Below are positions 1 through 10,869 of a DNA stretch of 64,000 bases, in pieces. The DNA comes from Pyrenophora tritici-repentis. Taxonomy: Eukaryota; Ascomycota; Dothideomycetes; Pleosporales; Pleosporaceae. Location of the stretch: positions 1,364,001 through 1,428,000 of the forward strand of contig NC_089393.1 of the NCBI RefSeq assembly GCF_003171515.1. Reading direction: 5' to 3'. How positions within the stretch are numbered: position 1 is the first letter of the stretch; each line of letters starts with the position of its first letter. The notes under the pieces were generated by a model that worked only from the letters and a program-made list of their open reading frames with translations, did no database searches and had not been told where the DNA came from. The position numbers and the translations under genes were made by a program.

Positions 1-722
1 ACGAATATGCTGACGTCTCGGCGCGTCTTGCAAAGTCCGAATTGGGCATCAAGCGCTGGTTCCTGCAGGCGATGCTGAGTAAGATGATGTTTGCTGCTAT
101 ACAACTGGTTCCGGCAAACTCGACATATTGCGCCAACATTCCAGACTTCATACCCTTGGACGAGGCACCACGGGGCGTATTGGCTAATATCAGAGATGCA
201 TTGGGTGGACCTGAAACAAGGTCCAGAGACAGGAAACCTCCGCTATTGCTTTGGGGCTTGACACTGGGTGTTGTGAGCGACTTGCTGGAGCATATCCCAC
301 CTCACAATGCGCTGGAACTTTGGACGTACCCAACCTTTACGAACTGGGATGTCAGATTCATCATGTGGGCCATGTCCTATCGATTCCGCAAGCAGAAGTC
401 ACTTGAAATGAGCACAGCAGGGTCAAGCGTTTCGCCCACTTCTTACCAAGACTTTCCAGGGGTAGGAAGCGAAGCACTGGGTTCTTTGGAAGAGGAAAAG
501 CCAGGCGAAGTCGGCATAGCGGGGTTGGGTGTAGGCAGGGGTTGGGGTCAGACAGGAAGGAGTAAGATGATGGCTAGGGGAGCCGCTGTTAACTCGATGC
601 TACAGGGTTATTACCCTTATGTCAGGAAGGCGGTAGCTACAGCGCTCGTTGGTAGGATAGGTGTTGTAGCATTGGTAGCCTTCTTCGCTTGGCGCAAGCT
701 GAAGTCTGATGGACCCCTTTGA
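1..722 (+). CDS. C-terminal part of an unrecognised protein with a C-terminal membrane anchor
   Basis: The reading frame is open from the window edge to a TGA at 720-722, so this is the 3' part of a gene whose start lies upstream. I do not recognise the family. The visible part has a mixed hydrophobic region with several Trp and Met residues, a Gly-rich linker, and near its end a single hydrophobic stretch (ALVGRIGVVALVAFFAW) followed by Lys/Arg. That arrangement suggests a tail anchor with the basic end in the cytosol. No catalytic motif was found. An in-frame TTG at 42 is not needed as a start because the frame continues to the edge. The function is unknown. Confidence 0.55.
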   Translation, partial: EYADVSARLAKSELGIKRWFLQAMLSKMMFAAIQLVPANSTYCANIPDFIPLDEAPRGVLANIRDALGGPETRSRDRKPPLLLWGLTLGVVSDLLEHIPPHNALELWTYPTFTNWDVRFIMWAMSYRFRKQKSLEMSTAGSSVSPTSYQDFPGVGSEALGSLEEEKPGEVGIAGLGVGRGWGQTGRSKMMARGAAVNSMLQGYYPYVRKAVATALVGRIGVVALVAFFAWRKLKSDGPL

Positions 723-1227
723 TCTCATTCCTCTAGCAGATTGTAGTAAACGAAGCATGTAGGGGACAACTTCCTTCTTAAACGGTTCGCTCCGAAATAC
801 ATCGTTATGTTCTCACCTTGAAAGTTACTTTGAATCGTGATACCATAATAGGTATTGCCCACACCATGGCACTGATCGTTTTCATTTGTGTTGTCGTTCC
901 CGTGCTTATTCTCTGCGTACTCTCAGAAACATTACTTCTCAGAGCCTGGTATCAGAACATCTGATAGAACACTGCAATAGAGTCTAGGAAACGACCTTGT
1001 CTGAACCAATCCACCCAGACATACATTGTTACACCGCGTAAGACACACCGAGATGTCTACCTCACATCGCCGAATGTCTCAGACATCGAAGTACCCAACA
1101 TTGTATATATCTCCACAACTGTCACGTACCTTGGAAATATCATACCAAAAAGATACAAATATCTTCTCGAAACATCACACAGACTGTTCAAACAACCCAC
1201 ACATCGGCAATCCTCAATACAACCACA
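723..1227. other. intergenic, no gene seen
   Basis: AT-moderate spacer between the unrecognised gene and the RING-like gene. It should hold the promoter of the RING-like gene. I see no repeat, RNA gene or convincing reading frame in it. Confidence 0.5.
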
Positions 1228-2124
1228 ATGTCCTACCACCCAGACTCAACAACCCGCGACATCTTCATCAGAGAACATATCCCGAGACGAAAAGGTTACC
1301 AAGGCATCTGTTCCATCTGCCAGCAGCTCTATTCCCGCCGTCACAAACTTGTTCAGATCTCTGGGCATCCGCAATGCCATTGTTTGTTTGGCAAAAACTG
1401 TCTATTGAAGTGGTTGGGGTCAGGTATTGCGGCGAGCAACACATGTCCGGACTGCAAGGCTGTGCTATACAATGCTAATGGCGATGAAGTGAATGTTGAA
1501 GAGGGGGAGTCAGGCAGTGAGGATGGCAGCGAGGACGAATTAACTATACCTGCTCGCGGACGGCCTAAGGGTAACCTAGTAAGGCAATTATATCGCCGTC
1601 GCAGTCATGCGCCGTCGCCGTCGCCATCTCGCGGCCCAGCTTCTTCAGCTAACGCAACACCATCTCACACATACAACCTCCGTCCCCGCCCCATTCTTCC
1701 CCCTCCATCCTCATCAACCCCATCCCCTCTACTACAAACCCACCTTAACCACACCCTCCGCTCATCCCCCTCCACCACCACCCTCCCAGCTTTCCTCCAC
1801 ACCCTCGCCTACGATCTCACAATCACTACCCTCGTAGACGACCTCTGGACCGGAACCTGGGACCTCGTCGCCGAGAGCCGCGAACTAACCCCCGACAACG
1901 CAACTAGATCACGCAGCACCACTCGCGCGCAACTCATCATGCTTGTTTTGGATGTTTGGCCGTTTGGGGAAGAGGTGTGGCCGGCGGTGCTGGAGCGTCT
2001 TGTGGTGAGGGCGAGGAAGATGATGCAGAAGCATCGGAATGGAGAGGATGGAGGGTTTGATGCGGAGGCTGAGTTGAGGGCGGAGAGGGAGGATGTGAGG
2101 TTGGCGGTGGGGTATGGTGTTTAG
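1228..2124 (+). CDS. RING-like zinc-finger protein
   Basis: A 298-residue reading frame. An N-terminal zinc-binding cluster at about residues 27-77 has the order CSIC, a spacer, H-x3-CHC, FGKNCLLKW and CPDC. This resembles a fungal RING variant in which the H-x-FG-x2-CL-x2-W core is well kept. Such domains are usually E3 ubiquitin ligases, but no substrate can be inferred. After it come an acidic segment (EEGESGSEDGSED), a basic RRR stretch, a Ser/Pro-rich linker and a C-terminal helical domain. The start was chosen at the first ATG giving an N-terminus directly upstream of the finger. The Fot1-like transposon E1 starts about 230 bp downstream. Confidence 0.7.
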   Translation: MSYHPDSTTRDIFIREHIPRRKGYQGICSICQQLYSRRHKLVQISGHPQCHCLFGKNCLLKWLGSGIAASNTCPDCKAVLYNANGDEVNVEEGESGSEDGSEDELTIPARGRPKGNLVRQLYRRRSHAPSPSPSRGPASSANATPSHTYNLRPRPILPPPSSSTPSPLLQTHLNHTLRSSPSTTTLPAFLHTLAYDLTITTLVDDLWTGTWDLVAESRELTPDNATRSRSTTRAQLIMLVLDVWPFGEEVWPAVLERLVVRARKMMQKHRNGEDGGFDAEAELRAEREDVRLAVGYGV

Positions 2125-2357
2125 GTGCTGAGAAGGAGGGGAGCACGGTGGTCAGGACGTTGGTAGTGTGAGTTTGTTAAGTTGTTAGATTTGTCAATGC
2201 TATTTGTTTATTAAGTTTGTTAATTTGTTGTTTCATAAATTTTTTAAGTCTATTAATTTGTGAATTGATCACCGTCGAGGGTGTGGTGGAGCGGTTTAGA
2301 TTCGTGGCAGGAGCAATGAACATCTTTTGTATTTCGTTCTGTAGATCGCATGCACTA

Positions 2358-4453
2358 CAGTGCACGGTCACCAGATGATCACCAACGCCAGTTGAGCACC
2401 CCCACCACCACCACAACACAACTTCAACGCGTCATAACTCAACCAATATGGATCCGATTCAAGAAGCGATTGCAGAAATCGAATCACGCGAACCAGGAGA
2501 TGAATTCTCGTACCAAGCAATTGCTAAAAAGTATGGTGTAGGACGTATGACGCTGATGAGACGGCACAAGGGCGAAACCGAGGCCTATGGCGTGCGCCAG
2601 CTCTCCCTCCATCCACAACACGAAACCGAGCTTGTAAAGTACATACAGACACTTACTGAACGACGTTTGCCACCTACGAGGTTAATGATACAACGCTTTG
2701 CTTCATCTTTGGCTGGAAAAGCGGTTTCAGAAACCTGGGTTTCCCGGTTCCTCCGCCGGCATCCCAACCATCTCATCTCTGCCTACAGCAAGGGGATGAG
2801 CAAACAACGGTGCAAAGCCGATTCAGGAGCCAGGTACAGCTTGTATTTCAAGCTTCTCCTTGATAAGATTGAGGAGTACAACATCTCGCCCACCCATATA
2901 TTCAATATGGATGAGAAGGGGTTTCAACTTGGAAGGATTGGCAGAACAAAGCGTATCTTCTCCAAGGCACTCTACGATCAAAAGGGGGTACGCCAAGCAC
3001 TTGAGGATGGCTCAACTGAGTGGATAACAGTGCTGGCTTGTATCTGTTCAGATGGCTCAGTTCTGAGTCCTTCACTCATCTTCAAGGGAGCCAATGGAGC
3101 TGTTCAATCAAGCTGGGTTGATGCTATACAAGTAGGGGAGCACTCGGTCTTTACTACGTCGTCTCCCTCTGGCTGGAGCAACAACGATATTGGGTTAGCT
3201 TGGCTCAAAGAGGTGTTTGAGAGAGAAACCAGACGGCATGCTTCAACTGGGTATCGATTACTACTCCTTGACGGCCATGGATCCCATGTTACTATGGACT
3301 TTATCAATTACTGCAACGACCACAAGATCCTATTAGCTGTATACCCACCTCACGCTACCCATACGCTTCAACCGCTTGACGTTGTGATGTTTAAACCTCT
3401 CGCGAACGCTTACTCAACTGAGTTGGCTGAATACCTTCAAGACAGCCAAGGGTTACTTAATATATCTAAAGGAGACTTCTTCCCGCTCTTCTGGAGGGCT
3501 TGGAGTAAGACTTTCAAACCTCTACTCATCAAGAGGTCCTTTGAAGCAACTGGTATACACCCACCCAACCCAGAGGTTGTACTCAAAAAGTTTGCCAAGG
3601 AGGCATCAGATTCAGAAGAGAGCTCAACCTCTGTACTCTCCGGGGAGGATTGGCTCAAGCTCAAGTCAATTGTACGCCGTGAGGTGAGGGATCAGAGCAA
3701 CAAGGACGTCAAGAAGCTTCAACGAAGTTTGCACCACATTGCAGCTCAAAATACACTCCTCCGCGGCGAGGTCAGAGGTCTCAGAAACTCCCTAGCCATC
3801 AAGAAGAGACGGGATAACAAGTCCTACACCCTACAGCTTGATAACCATCCTGAGTATCATGGGGGAGCTATTTTGTGGTCACCCAAGCGTGTACAACAAG
3901 CTCGGGATGATCAGGTATCACGACAACAACAAGCCGAACAACTACAGCTTCAAAAAGCCGAGATAGCTGAGATGAAGGAGAAAGCTCGCCTCTGCAAGCT
4001 TCAACTACAGAAGGAGAAGCGTGTTGAGCGTGAGAGACTCCGGGAGGAGCGGAGGAAGGTAGCTGCTGCAAAACTGGCTGAGAAACAACACCAGAAGCCC
4101 CTCAACAACGCCAGAAAAGTTATACAATTGCCCCAAAAGGGTAAGCGCAAAGCTTCACAACCTCATAAACCAGCTACAAAGCGTCAAAAGCGTGTTGGGG
4201 TTGCTCCAGCTGTGGTAGGAGTCGCAAGCGTTGCACCAGCTACCCCAGCGCGTAGTCGCCGTTCACGACCAATCCAGCCCACAAAAAAATTATTTGACTA
4301 GCGCAAGACTTTCCCAGGCCTGTATATAGTATTAATTATTATTTACGCAATTTTATCACGACTAGTGGGGGCTCTACAAGTCCATCTTTTTGAGTATATT
4401 GAGTTGTTGGGGTGCTCAACTGGCGTTGGTGATCATCTGGTGACCGTGCACTG
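2358..4453 (+). mobile_element. E1: complete Fot1/pogo-type DNA transposon (Tc1/mariner superfamily)
   Basis: Perfect terminal inverted repeats of about 45 bp start with CAGTGCACGGTCACCAGATG at 2358 and end with the reverse complement at 4453. TA dinucleotides at 2356-2357 and 4454-4455 are the target duplication expected for this superfamily. The element is 2,096 bp long and holds a single uninterrupted transposase gene (2448-4301). Perfect repeats and an intact gene suggest a young, potentially active copy. Its right TA is also the left TA of element E2. Confidence 0.93.
2448..4301 (+). CDS. Fot1/pogo-type DDE transposase, intact
   Basis: 617 residues with no stop or frameshift. The N-terminal 120 residues form two helix-turn-helix units of the CENP-B/Tc5 type: a psq-like IAKKYGVGRMTLMRR, then LPPTRLMIQRFA and WVSRFLRRHPN. 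The DDE_1 catalytic core follows, with the first aspartate in IFNMDEKGFQLG, the second in LLLDGHGSHVT and the third in THTLQPLDVVMFKPL. The C-terminal third is a basic coiled coil rich in Gln, Lys and Arg. It should bind the element's own inverted repeats and catalyse cut-and-paste into TA. The start at 2448 matches the conserved start of the E2 and E3 proteins (M-x-x-I-x-x-A). Confidence 0.93.
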   Translation: MDPIQEAIAEIESREPGDEFSYQAIAKKYGVGRMTLMRRHKGETEAYGVRQLSLHPQHETELVKYIQTLTERRLPPTRLMIQRFASSLAGKAVSETWVSRFLRRHPNHLISAYSKGMSKQRCKADSGARYSLYFKLLLDKIEEYNISPTHIFNMDEKGFQLGRIGRTKRIFSKALYDQKGVRQALEDGSTEWITVLACICSDGSVLSPSLIFKGANGAVQSSWVDAIQVGEHSVFTTSSPSGWSNNDIGLAWLKEVFERETRRHASTGYRLLLLDGHGSHVTMDFINYCNDHKILLAVYPPHATHTLQPLDVVMFKPLANAYSTELAEYLQDSQGLLNISKGDFFPLFWRAWSKTFKPLLIKRSFEATGIHPPNPEVVLKKFAKEASDSEESSTSVLSGEDWLKLKSIVRREVRDQSNKDVKKLQRSLHHIAAQNTLLRGEVRGLRNSLAIKKRRDNKSYTLQLDNHPEYHGGAILWSPKRVQQARDDQVSRQQQAEQLQLQKAEIAEMKEKARLCKLQLQKEKRVERERLREERRKVAAAKLAEKQHQKPLNNARKVIQLPQKGKRKASQPHKPATKRQKRVGVAPAVVGVASVAPATPARSRRSRPIQPTKKLFD

Positions 4454-4507
4454 TAACGTGCACGGACAGCTCATGCCCGGAGACACCTCGTGCCCCGCCG
4501 AACACCA
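4409..4507. repeat. back-to-back TIRs of E1 and E2 sharing one TA
   Basis: The right inverted repeat of E1 (ending CCGTGCACTG) and the left inverted repeat of E2 (starting ACGTGCACGG) are separated only by TA at 4454-4455. The junction is a near-palindrome. E1 most simply inserted into the TA that already flanked E2, because TA-E1-TA-E2-TA is exactly what that would leave. Confidence 0.85.
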
Positions 4508-6564
4508 TATCCACCACTTCAAAAGTGAGGCTATTGAGCCACGTACAATAGCTATTATCATGAGATTCTGTAGAGGGGCTGTAATTAGATGCTTGCAATC
4601 AACTTGTACTATCTATATTTTTGTGGGAGGTTGACGTTGCGGCCACGTGATGTGACTTTAGCTGGAGTAGCAGATAGCTCATCTCCAGCTTGAACACCAG
4701 CGTGAGCAGCGCCAGCGCGTTTTTGACGCTTGTTACTTGGTGAGAGTACTCGTGAGGCTTTACGCTTGCGTTGTTGAGCTTGTTGGATAGATTTTTTCTG
4801 GTGTTGAGCTTCAACTTTGCGCGCGCGTTCAGCTGCTTTCTCAGCTCGCTCAACCTCCCTTATCTCTTTGAGCCTCTGCCTCTCCACACGCTTCTCCTCG
4901 AGTTCAACTTGACGCTGCAGTCGAGCCTCCTCGCGCTGCTTCTTGGCCCGTGCTTTTTGGAGTTTCTCCTCCGTCTCATCTCGCTCCCGTACTGCTTCTC
5001 TAACTCGAGCCTCACGCAACTTGCGAGGAGACCAGAAGACAGCGCTACCGTGATATTCCTGGCGCTGTTGAAGGTCAAGAGCTTTGCCCTTCTTCCTGTG
5101 CTTCTTTTTGTGTTGAAGAGCCTCCTTTAAGCCCTCATTCTTATGCTTTAAAAGCTCATTCTAAACAGAGAGATGGTGGACGCTTGAACGCAGCTTTCTT
5201 GCCTCATACTGATGGCTATCAGTGACAGCAGCTCGAACTAATCGATCTATCTTTCTCCAATCATGATCAGAGAGCCCTAATGATGAGCTTCTCTCAGCCT
5301 CTGGCGTGCTAGCAAATCTACGGAGGATAACGTTGGCATCTATCGGCCAGATCCCAGTAGCTTCGAAGGCCTTCAATATGAGGCTCTCCGTGAAGGAGGA
5401 TATCCAGGCGCTCCAGAAGAGTGGGAAGAAGTCTCCTTTCTTAATTGGAGCGAGACCTTGAGCCTTATAGAGATGGTTGGTGAGCTCGTTAGAGTAAGCT
5501 TGAGAGAGAGTCTTGAACAGCACTAAGTCAAGCGGCTGGAGCGTATGAGTCGAATAGGGGGGAAGGATTATAAGGAGGATCCTGTGGCGATCACAGTAGT
5601 CGATAAACTCTATCGTGACATGAGATCCATGGCTATCAAGGATGAGCAATCGTCATCTCCCTGATCGCTGCTTTGTATAGCGATCAAACACCTGCTCTAG
5701 CCAAGCTAGACCTATGTTATCGTTTGACCAGCCTGTTGGAGATGATGAGACAAAGACCTCATGTTCTCCTGCCTTGATATCCTCTACCCAACTTAATCGT
5801 ATAGCTCCTTTTTTAGCTGCGTAGATAAGGCTTGGGGGCAGCGAGCTCCCATCGGCGCAGCAACAGGCCAGGAGTGTCAGAAACTCGCGTGATCCATCCT
5901 GGAGAGATGCTCGAACCTCCTTCTTCTCCCATTGACGCCTGCTGAATATTCTCTTGCTTCTGCCTATCAAGCCAATCAAGAAGCCCTTCTCATCCATATT
6001 GTATATATCTCGAGCCTCAAGGTGATATTCAGTGATCTTTCGATGCAGTAGCTCGAAGTAGAGACGGTATTTTGACTCAGAATCAGCCAGGTGGCGAACA
6101 CGATCCATGGCGGTGGTCCACTTTGAGATTATATGGATCTGGTGTCTGGTGATGAAGCGAGAAACCCATCGATCGCTCAGCTGCCGATGGGCTATTTCAG
6201 ATGAGAAATTCCTAATCATCTCTCTCGTAGGAGGAAGGCCTCTCTCTTTAAGCTTTGTGATATATCGTATAAGCTCTAGCTCTTGTTGTTGGTCGAGAGC
6301 TTGTTGATTTAAGTATCCATCCTCCCGAGACGCTGTCACGCCTCTCCACCTTCGCCCCAGCGTTGAGCGGTTAACCTGGTATTTCTCAGCAACTTCCCTC
6401 AACGTAAAGTGTTCTCCTGGATCACGCGATTTCAAATCTTCAATTGCATCGTCGATAGGTGCCATGGCTGTAGCGTTATAGTCTGTTGAAGTTGTGGTGT
6501 TGAGACGCGGCTTGGTGTTCGGCGGGGCACGAGGTGTCTCCGGGCATGAGCTGTCCGTGCACGT
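4456..6564 (-). mobile_element. E2: Fot1/pogo-type DNA transposon with a mutated transposase
   Basis: Inverted repeats of about 52 bp (ACGTGCACGGACAGCTCATG at the outer end) at 4456-4507 and 6513-6564, flanked by TA at 4454-4455 and 6565-6566. Length is 2,109 bp, almost the same as E1 (2,096) and as E3 without its MITEs (2,106). The transposase lies on the minus strand and carries two nonsense codons. Confidence 0.92.
4609..6465 (-). pseudogene. Fot1/pogo-type transposase with two RIP-type stop codons
   Basis: From the ATG at 6465 the protein matches the E1 family: HTH region, NMDEKGF, LDSHGSHVT, THTLQPLDLV and a basic Arg/Glu coiled-coil tail. The frame is continuous over about 619 codons with only two breaks. 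A TGA at 5653-5655 sits where the E3 copy has TGG (Trp). A TAG at 5161-5163 sits where E3 has CAG (Gln). Both are C-to-T changes at CpA, the first seen on the plus strand, which is the RIP signature. The product is presumed inactive, but the decay is very light. Confidence 0.88.
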
Positions 6565-6566
6565 TA

Positions 6567-7254
6567 TGTCCAACGTCAAATGCCTACCTAATTCCTTTTC
6601 CTTCCTCTCTTTTTCGCAGCCTTGCCCTATAAGCTTTTCTCTCTATCATTTTTTGTTTACTGTGTTGTATCGAAAAGAGTGCGGTAATGATGATTTTTTA
6701 TCCTCCAGGTCACCAGGTGTGCCCCAAAAACAAAGTCCTGTCACTTCCAAACACCAATGCATCCAGCTACCATCAACCCCGCAGATAAGCACGCGGTCAT
6801 CGATCAACAACGCGAACAACTCGCATCGGCCCAATCACTCAACTCGGCCATAGCTCCACCAACACCCGTCTCCACATGTGCCTAGGCCCTGCAGCTGCCG
6901 GCGGGAATTCCGCCCTGAAACGTCATTGATCGACTTGCAGGAATTGACAATGCCATTGTCCGGAAATTTATATACGGGACGGGTCAGCGCCGCTGCACTC
7001 ATAACGCATGCTGCTTACCATTTCACCTGAAAACTAATTCAAACTCTACCATCTGTCTCCAAGGCTTACAGCAGGTCACCGGCTTACGAGAAAAAACTTC
7101 ATGTACGAACACCAGCCCGAAAACATGGCCGACGAGAAGAAAGGGCAGGTTAAGCGTGTTGCTGCCGGAAATGGAATGTGAGCTATGCATGTTGTCGTGG
7201 AGAAAAAAGATTTTTGGAACTGACATGTCACGAAGTCTCAATCCCTCGGGCGCC
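6567..7254. other. intergenic, no gene seen
   Basis: Spacer between E2 and the MAPEG-like gene. Short open frames on both strands lack codon bias and similarity to any family I know. It probably includes the promoter of the downstream gene. Confidence 0.45.
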
Positions 7255-8206
7255 ATGGTGATGGGTGCTGCTCCTATGTATCTCGCACTTATACCTTTGA
7301 CGTGGGTTTGCGGAAATTCTTTTACTCTATATCTACTTAGTCTTTCCTCCTTCGAACACGCATCTACTTGCAGAATGTAAACGGAGGGTTAAGCTCTTGA
7401 ATCCAAGGCTTAACTTCGACAATTGATATGGAAAGAAACACCGACCTGACAACCACATAGCACATACCTCACCAAACCGGACAGCGTAACGCAATCTCTT
7501 GTCCATGCGCTGATCAAGCTTCTCCCTGGTGTCGACGTACGTCATGCTTACCCCCTTGGACCTTTTTTCCCTGTCGGGTTGGTTTCTTTTTCTTTCGGCT
7601 GACTGACGATCCCACAGGCTGCGTCAATAACCGGCGGTCGCGCAATCCCAGCGCTCAGCGCCATATATCTCTTTTGGACCTTTGGCGCCTCTGGTGCAAT
7701 CTCCGTGGCGGGACAAGCCATGAGCCGAAGGGAAGGGTTAGACAATGACCACCCGAGGAAACATGTGCATGCGCTTGAGGGGCTGCCATTGAGGATGAGG
7801 AGTGCGCATTATGCGCTTTTGGAGAACTTCCCTGGTATGTTGGCTTGATGTCTCTGATATCCTGCTCTCTTCTTTGTTCGTTATACTGGCTCTTGCTGTA
7901 ACAGCGCTTTATGAAGTATGAACCTTGGTGGTCTTGCAATTACGAGGTCGAGGTGTCATGTATTATGGGAAAGTGGACTTGCTGACGAAACCGATTGCAG
8001 GGTTCGCCTTGGCTGCCGCGCTGGCGCAGGTCCTCGCACCGCAAGACGCGCAGGTGGTCAATTTGTTGGGATTACACGTCATTACGAAGTTGATGATTCA
8101 CTACCCGGCTTACGTGAGCAACATGGCGGTGCCGAGGTCTGTAGCACATCTTACTGCGACATCAGCCTTGATCAATATTTGCTGGATTTTGGCGGCCGGC
8201 AAGTAG
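7255..8206 (+). CDS. MAPEG-family membrane protein (spliced; 5' exons uncertain)
   Basis: Two exons can be supported. The first is 7618-7834, preceded by an intron with GTACGT near 7534 and branch GCTGAC. It carries SAIYLFWTFGASGAI, a HPRKH segment and RMRSAHYALLENFP. The second is 8001-8206, with QVLAPQDAQVVNLLGLH, MIHYPAYVSN, PRSVAHLTATSALINICW and a stop at 8204-8206. The R-x2-SAH-x3-LENFP core followed by an R-x10-15-C helix matches fungal MAPEG proteins, small four-helix membrane proteins of glutathione and eicosanoid metabolism. The proposed start is ATG at 7255 in a good context (GCCATGG), with a hydrophobic N-terminal helix MYLALIPLTW. The exon joints between 7320 and 7534 and between 7835 and 8000 are not resolved. 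Confidence 0.6.
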
Positions 8207-8599
8207 GCAATCCGCGTTGTTGTTAGTAGAGGGAGGCGAGGAGTAAAGAATTATGAGGAGAATCAACAGAGGTAAGGAGAGAAGGAACTAAGACAGTGTG
8301 GCAAAGTAAATATTAGAGCAGTCAAAGTATAACAAGCGAATATGATTGAGACCTGTGGTCTCAGATATGGAACCGCTTCCTGCCGAATTCAAACAGCTCA
8401 CAGCGACAAACACACTTGTCGATGCAACGGTAAGGTCACCCACTCCTTCATCTGATCCCAAAAGCGTACCCTCTTTATGACTCTTTCTCCCGAATTTGCA
8501 GGTATCTCGCAGGAGTGTTCACCCTCCGCCCCCTCGCACTTGATACATACATGGCGTGACTACCGAGGGATATTTGCTAATTTTTGTTAGTAAGTTTGA
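8207..8599. other. intergenic between convergent genes, nothing seen
   Basis: Short spacer between the MAPEG-like gene (plus) and the putative secreted protein gene (minus). It should hold both 3' ends. No repeat or RNA gene is visible. Confidence 0.4.
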
Positions 8600-9172
8600 C
8601 TACGATTTTTTGCTACTCCACGTACAGATTGTGACATGAAGAATATAAGTCACGTCTTCTCGTTGCTCGGCAAAAATACAGATTGACGCCGGTTGCCCCC
8701 AACCACCATTAACGCTCCCAGCCCCATCAGAAATAGCAGGGTCCGATCGACGTCGGATTGCTGGTTGGGCGGGAACAGCAGGTCTGCCGCGATAGGGACC
8801 TACGGCGGGAACATATGGGGCGTTTGTTTGCAGCTCAGCACGAACCCTGAAGTGGCCACGCGCTTGGATTTGGAGAATAGGGTACCCATTTACTGTCGCG
8901 GCCCTCCATCGCCAGTCATGACCTGGTGTATTTACTCCAACAGTCCATGGAAGTGTTTCCAAGGACCTTACGTTGGTCTGTATGTTGCGTGTGATGGGGA
9001 CGTCGATGGGTGGGAGGTGTGCCCCTTCGGGGACGCTGGGGATAGGGAGCGGAAAAGCAGGACAGAAACCGCTTCCCCCGGCTCTTGGGAGAAGTTCGAC
9101 GTCGACTGGCAGACATTGAACCAGGAGGGCCAAATATATTGGTAAGAGAAGAAAACGATATAGTAAATGCAT
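8600..9172 (-). CDS. putative secreted protein of unknown function
   Basis: 190 residues from the ATG at 9172. The N-terminus, MHLLYRFLLLPIYLALLVQC, is a convincing signal peptide. The frame extends further upstream, but only the 9172 start puts the hydrophobic core at the N-terminus. The mature part is Pro- and Arg-rich with few cysteines. It contains HDWRWRAATVNGYPILQIQA, then a Pro/Arg/Gly-rich stretch and a Gly/Ser segment. I do not recognise a domain. It could be a small secreted protein of a plant-associated fungus, but expression evidence is absent. Confidence 0.5.
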   Translation of the reverse strand: MHLLYRFLLLPIYLALLVQCLPVDVELLPRAGGSGFCPAFPLPIPSVPEGAHLPPIDVPITRNIQTNVRSLETLPWTVGVNTPGHDWRWRAATVNGYPILQIQARGHFRVRAELQTNAPYVPAVGPYRGRPAVPAQPAIRRRSDPAISDGAGSVNGGWGQPASICIFAEQREDVTYILHVTICTWSSKKS

Positions 9173-9845
9173 GGTGTATGTTGAGCCCAGGTAGGCGAGT
9201 AACGTGGTTTTGCTCCAAGCAAGCAAGATAGTGGAAGCAAGTGAATGCCCAGGTGTACTTCGATGTCGGTCGCCGCAGGCCATCTTTATAATTCCCTTGC
9301 AGATCATCCCTTCGACAAGTGAATCGCTCCTAAACTTAGAATTGGCCGCTCGGTAGTTCTGAGTGTCATCCTTCTCTGATACTTGGCGTCAAAGCGACGC
9401 ATCTCAAATGAGATGATTGACAAGATGGGACCATAATTTGATGCCACGGCCGCTTTGCATGCTCATTTTGACACATAAACTGTGCAATTAGAGAGAATCA
9501 CTCATGCCTATCATCACTGTATGTCATTTTAGCCGGCCAAAGAAAGTTCAACTACCTTGGCAGGAGGAGATAATGCTGGTTATATCCATCAACGCTTTAC
9601 TGGTTTCCCCCATAATCCATCGATGTTCCACAATTATCGATTCCAGTTTGCCCGACGCCAGTGTCGTGAAAACCCGTATTTCTATGGCGTAGGTCCAAGC
9701 ACATAAGACTACCTAGGTACTGCTGACACAACTCTTGTGGGTCTTATCTTGGCATGGTCACTCGATATCGCAAAGGCGCGAACCCACAGATATACCGTCT
9801 CAGGTCGATCAGCACATATCTATAGCTTTCTTTGGTATAGCCTTG
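9173..9845. other. intergenic, nothing seen
   Basis: Spacer upstream of the secreted protein gene and left of element E3. No reading frame with convincing codon use, and no repeat shared with the rest of the window. Confidence 0.4.
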
Positions 9846-10439
9846 TAACGTGCCCGTGCGCAGCGCGCACGGATTCGCAGCGCGCACGCCGAACACCATC
9901 TGCTCAATCTCAAGAATGAGGCTGTACAACGCCACACAATAGCTCAATATTGATAAAAACGTGATGTAGCAGTAATTAGATGCTTGCGATCAACTTGTAC
10001 TATCTATGTTTTTGCGGGAGGCTGACGTTGCGACCACGTAATGTGACTTTAGGTAGAGCAGCAGATGGCCCATCTCGAGCTTGATCACCAGCGTGAGCAG
10101 CGCTAGCGCGTTTTTGACGCTTGTTACTTGATAAGGTTACTTGTGAGGCTTTACGCTTGCGTTGTTGAGCTTGTTGGATAGTTTTTTTCTGGTGTTGAGC
10201 TTCAACTTTGCGCGCGCGTTCAGCTGCTTTCTCAGCTCGCTCAAGCTCCTTCGCTTCCTTGAGCCTCTGCCTCTCCACACGCCTCTGCTCGAGCTCAACT
10301 TGACGCTGCAGCTGAGCCTCCTTACGCTGCTTCTTGGCCTGTGCTTTTTGGAGTTTCTCCTCCGTCTCATCTCGCTCCCGTACTGCTTCTCTAGCTCGAG
10401 CCTCACGCAACTTGCGAGGAGACCAGAAGACAGAGCCAC

Positions 10440-10567
10440 CAGACTCCGCAACAATCAATCGGATCGGCATGATTGATTCCTATCTAGGTTAAAGGCTGCC
10501 TAATAAAGTAACTCTTTAACCTATATAGGAATCAATCATGTCGATCGATTGATTGTTGCGGAGTCTG
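10440..10567 (+). mobile_element. MITE-A copy 1 (128 bp, hAT type)
   Basis: Starts and ends with the inverted repeat CAGACTCCGCAACAATCAAT, the same terminus as hAT-1. An 8-bp target duplication AGAGCCAC lies at 10432-10439 and 10568-10575, as expected for hAT. Almost the whole element is an imperfect palindrome. It is inserted in the E3 transposase gene. Confidence 0.92.
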
Positions 10568-10869
10568 AGAGCCACCGTGATACTCCTAGCGCTGTTGAAG
10601 GTCAAGAGCTTTGCCCTTCTTCTTATGCTTCTTTTTATGTTGAAGAGCCTCTTCTAAACTATCTACTTTATGGTTTAAAGCTCATTCTGAACAGAGAGAT
10701 GGTGAACGCTTGAGCGTAGCTTTCTTGCCTCATACTGATGGCTATCAGTGACAGCAGCTCGAACTAATCGATCAAGCTTTCTCCAATCATGATCAGAGAG
10801 CCCTGATGATGAGCTTCTCTCAGCTTCTGGCGTGCTGGCAAATCTACGGAGGATAACGTTGGCGTCCAT

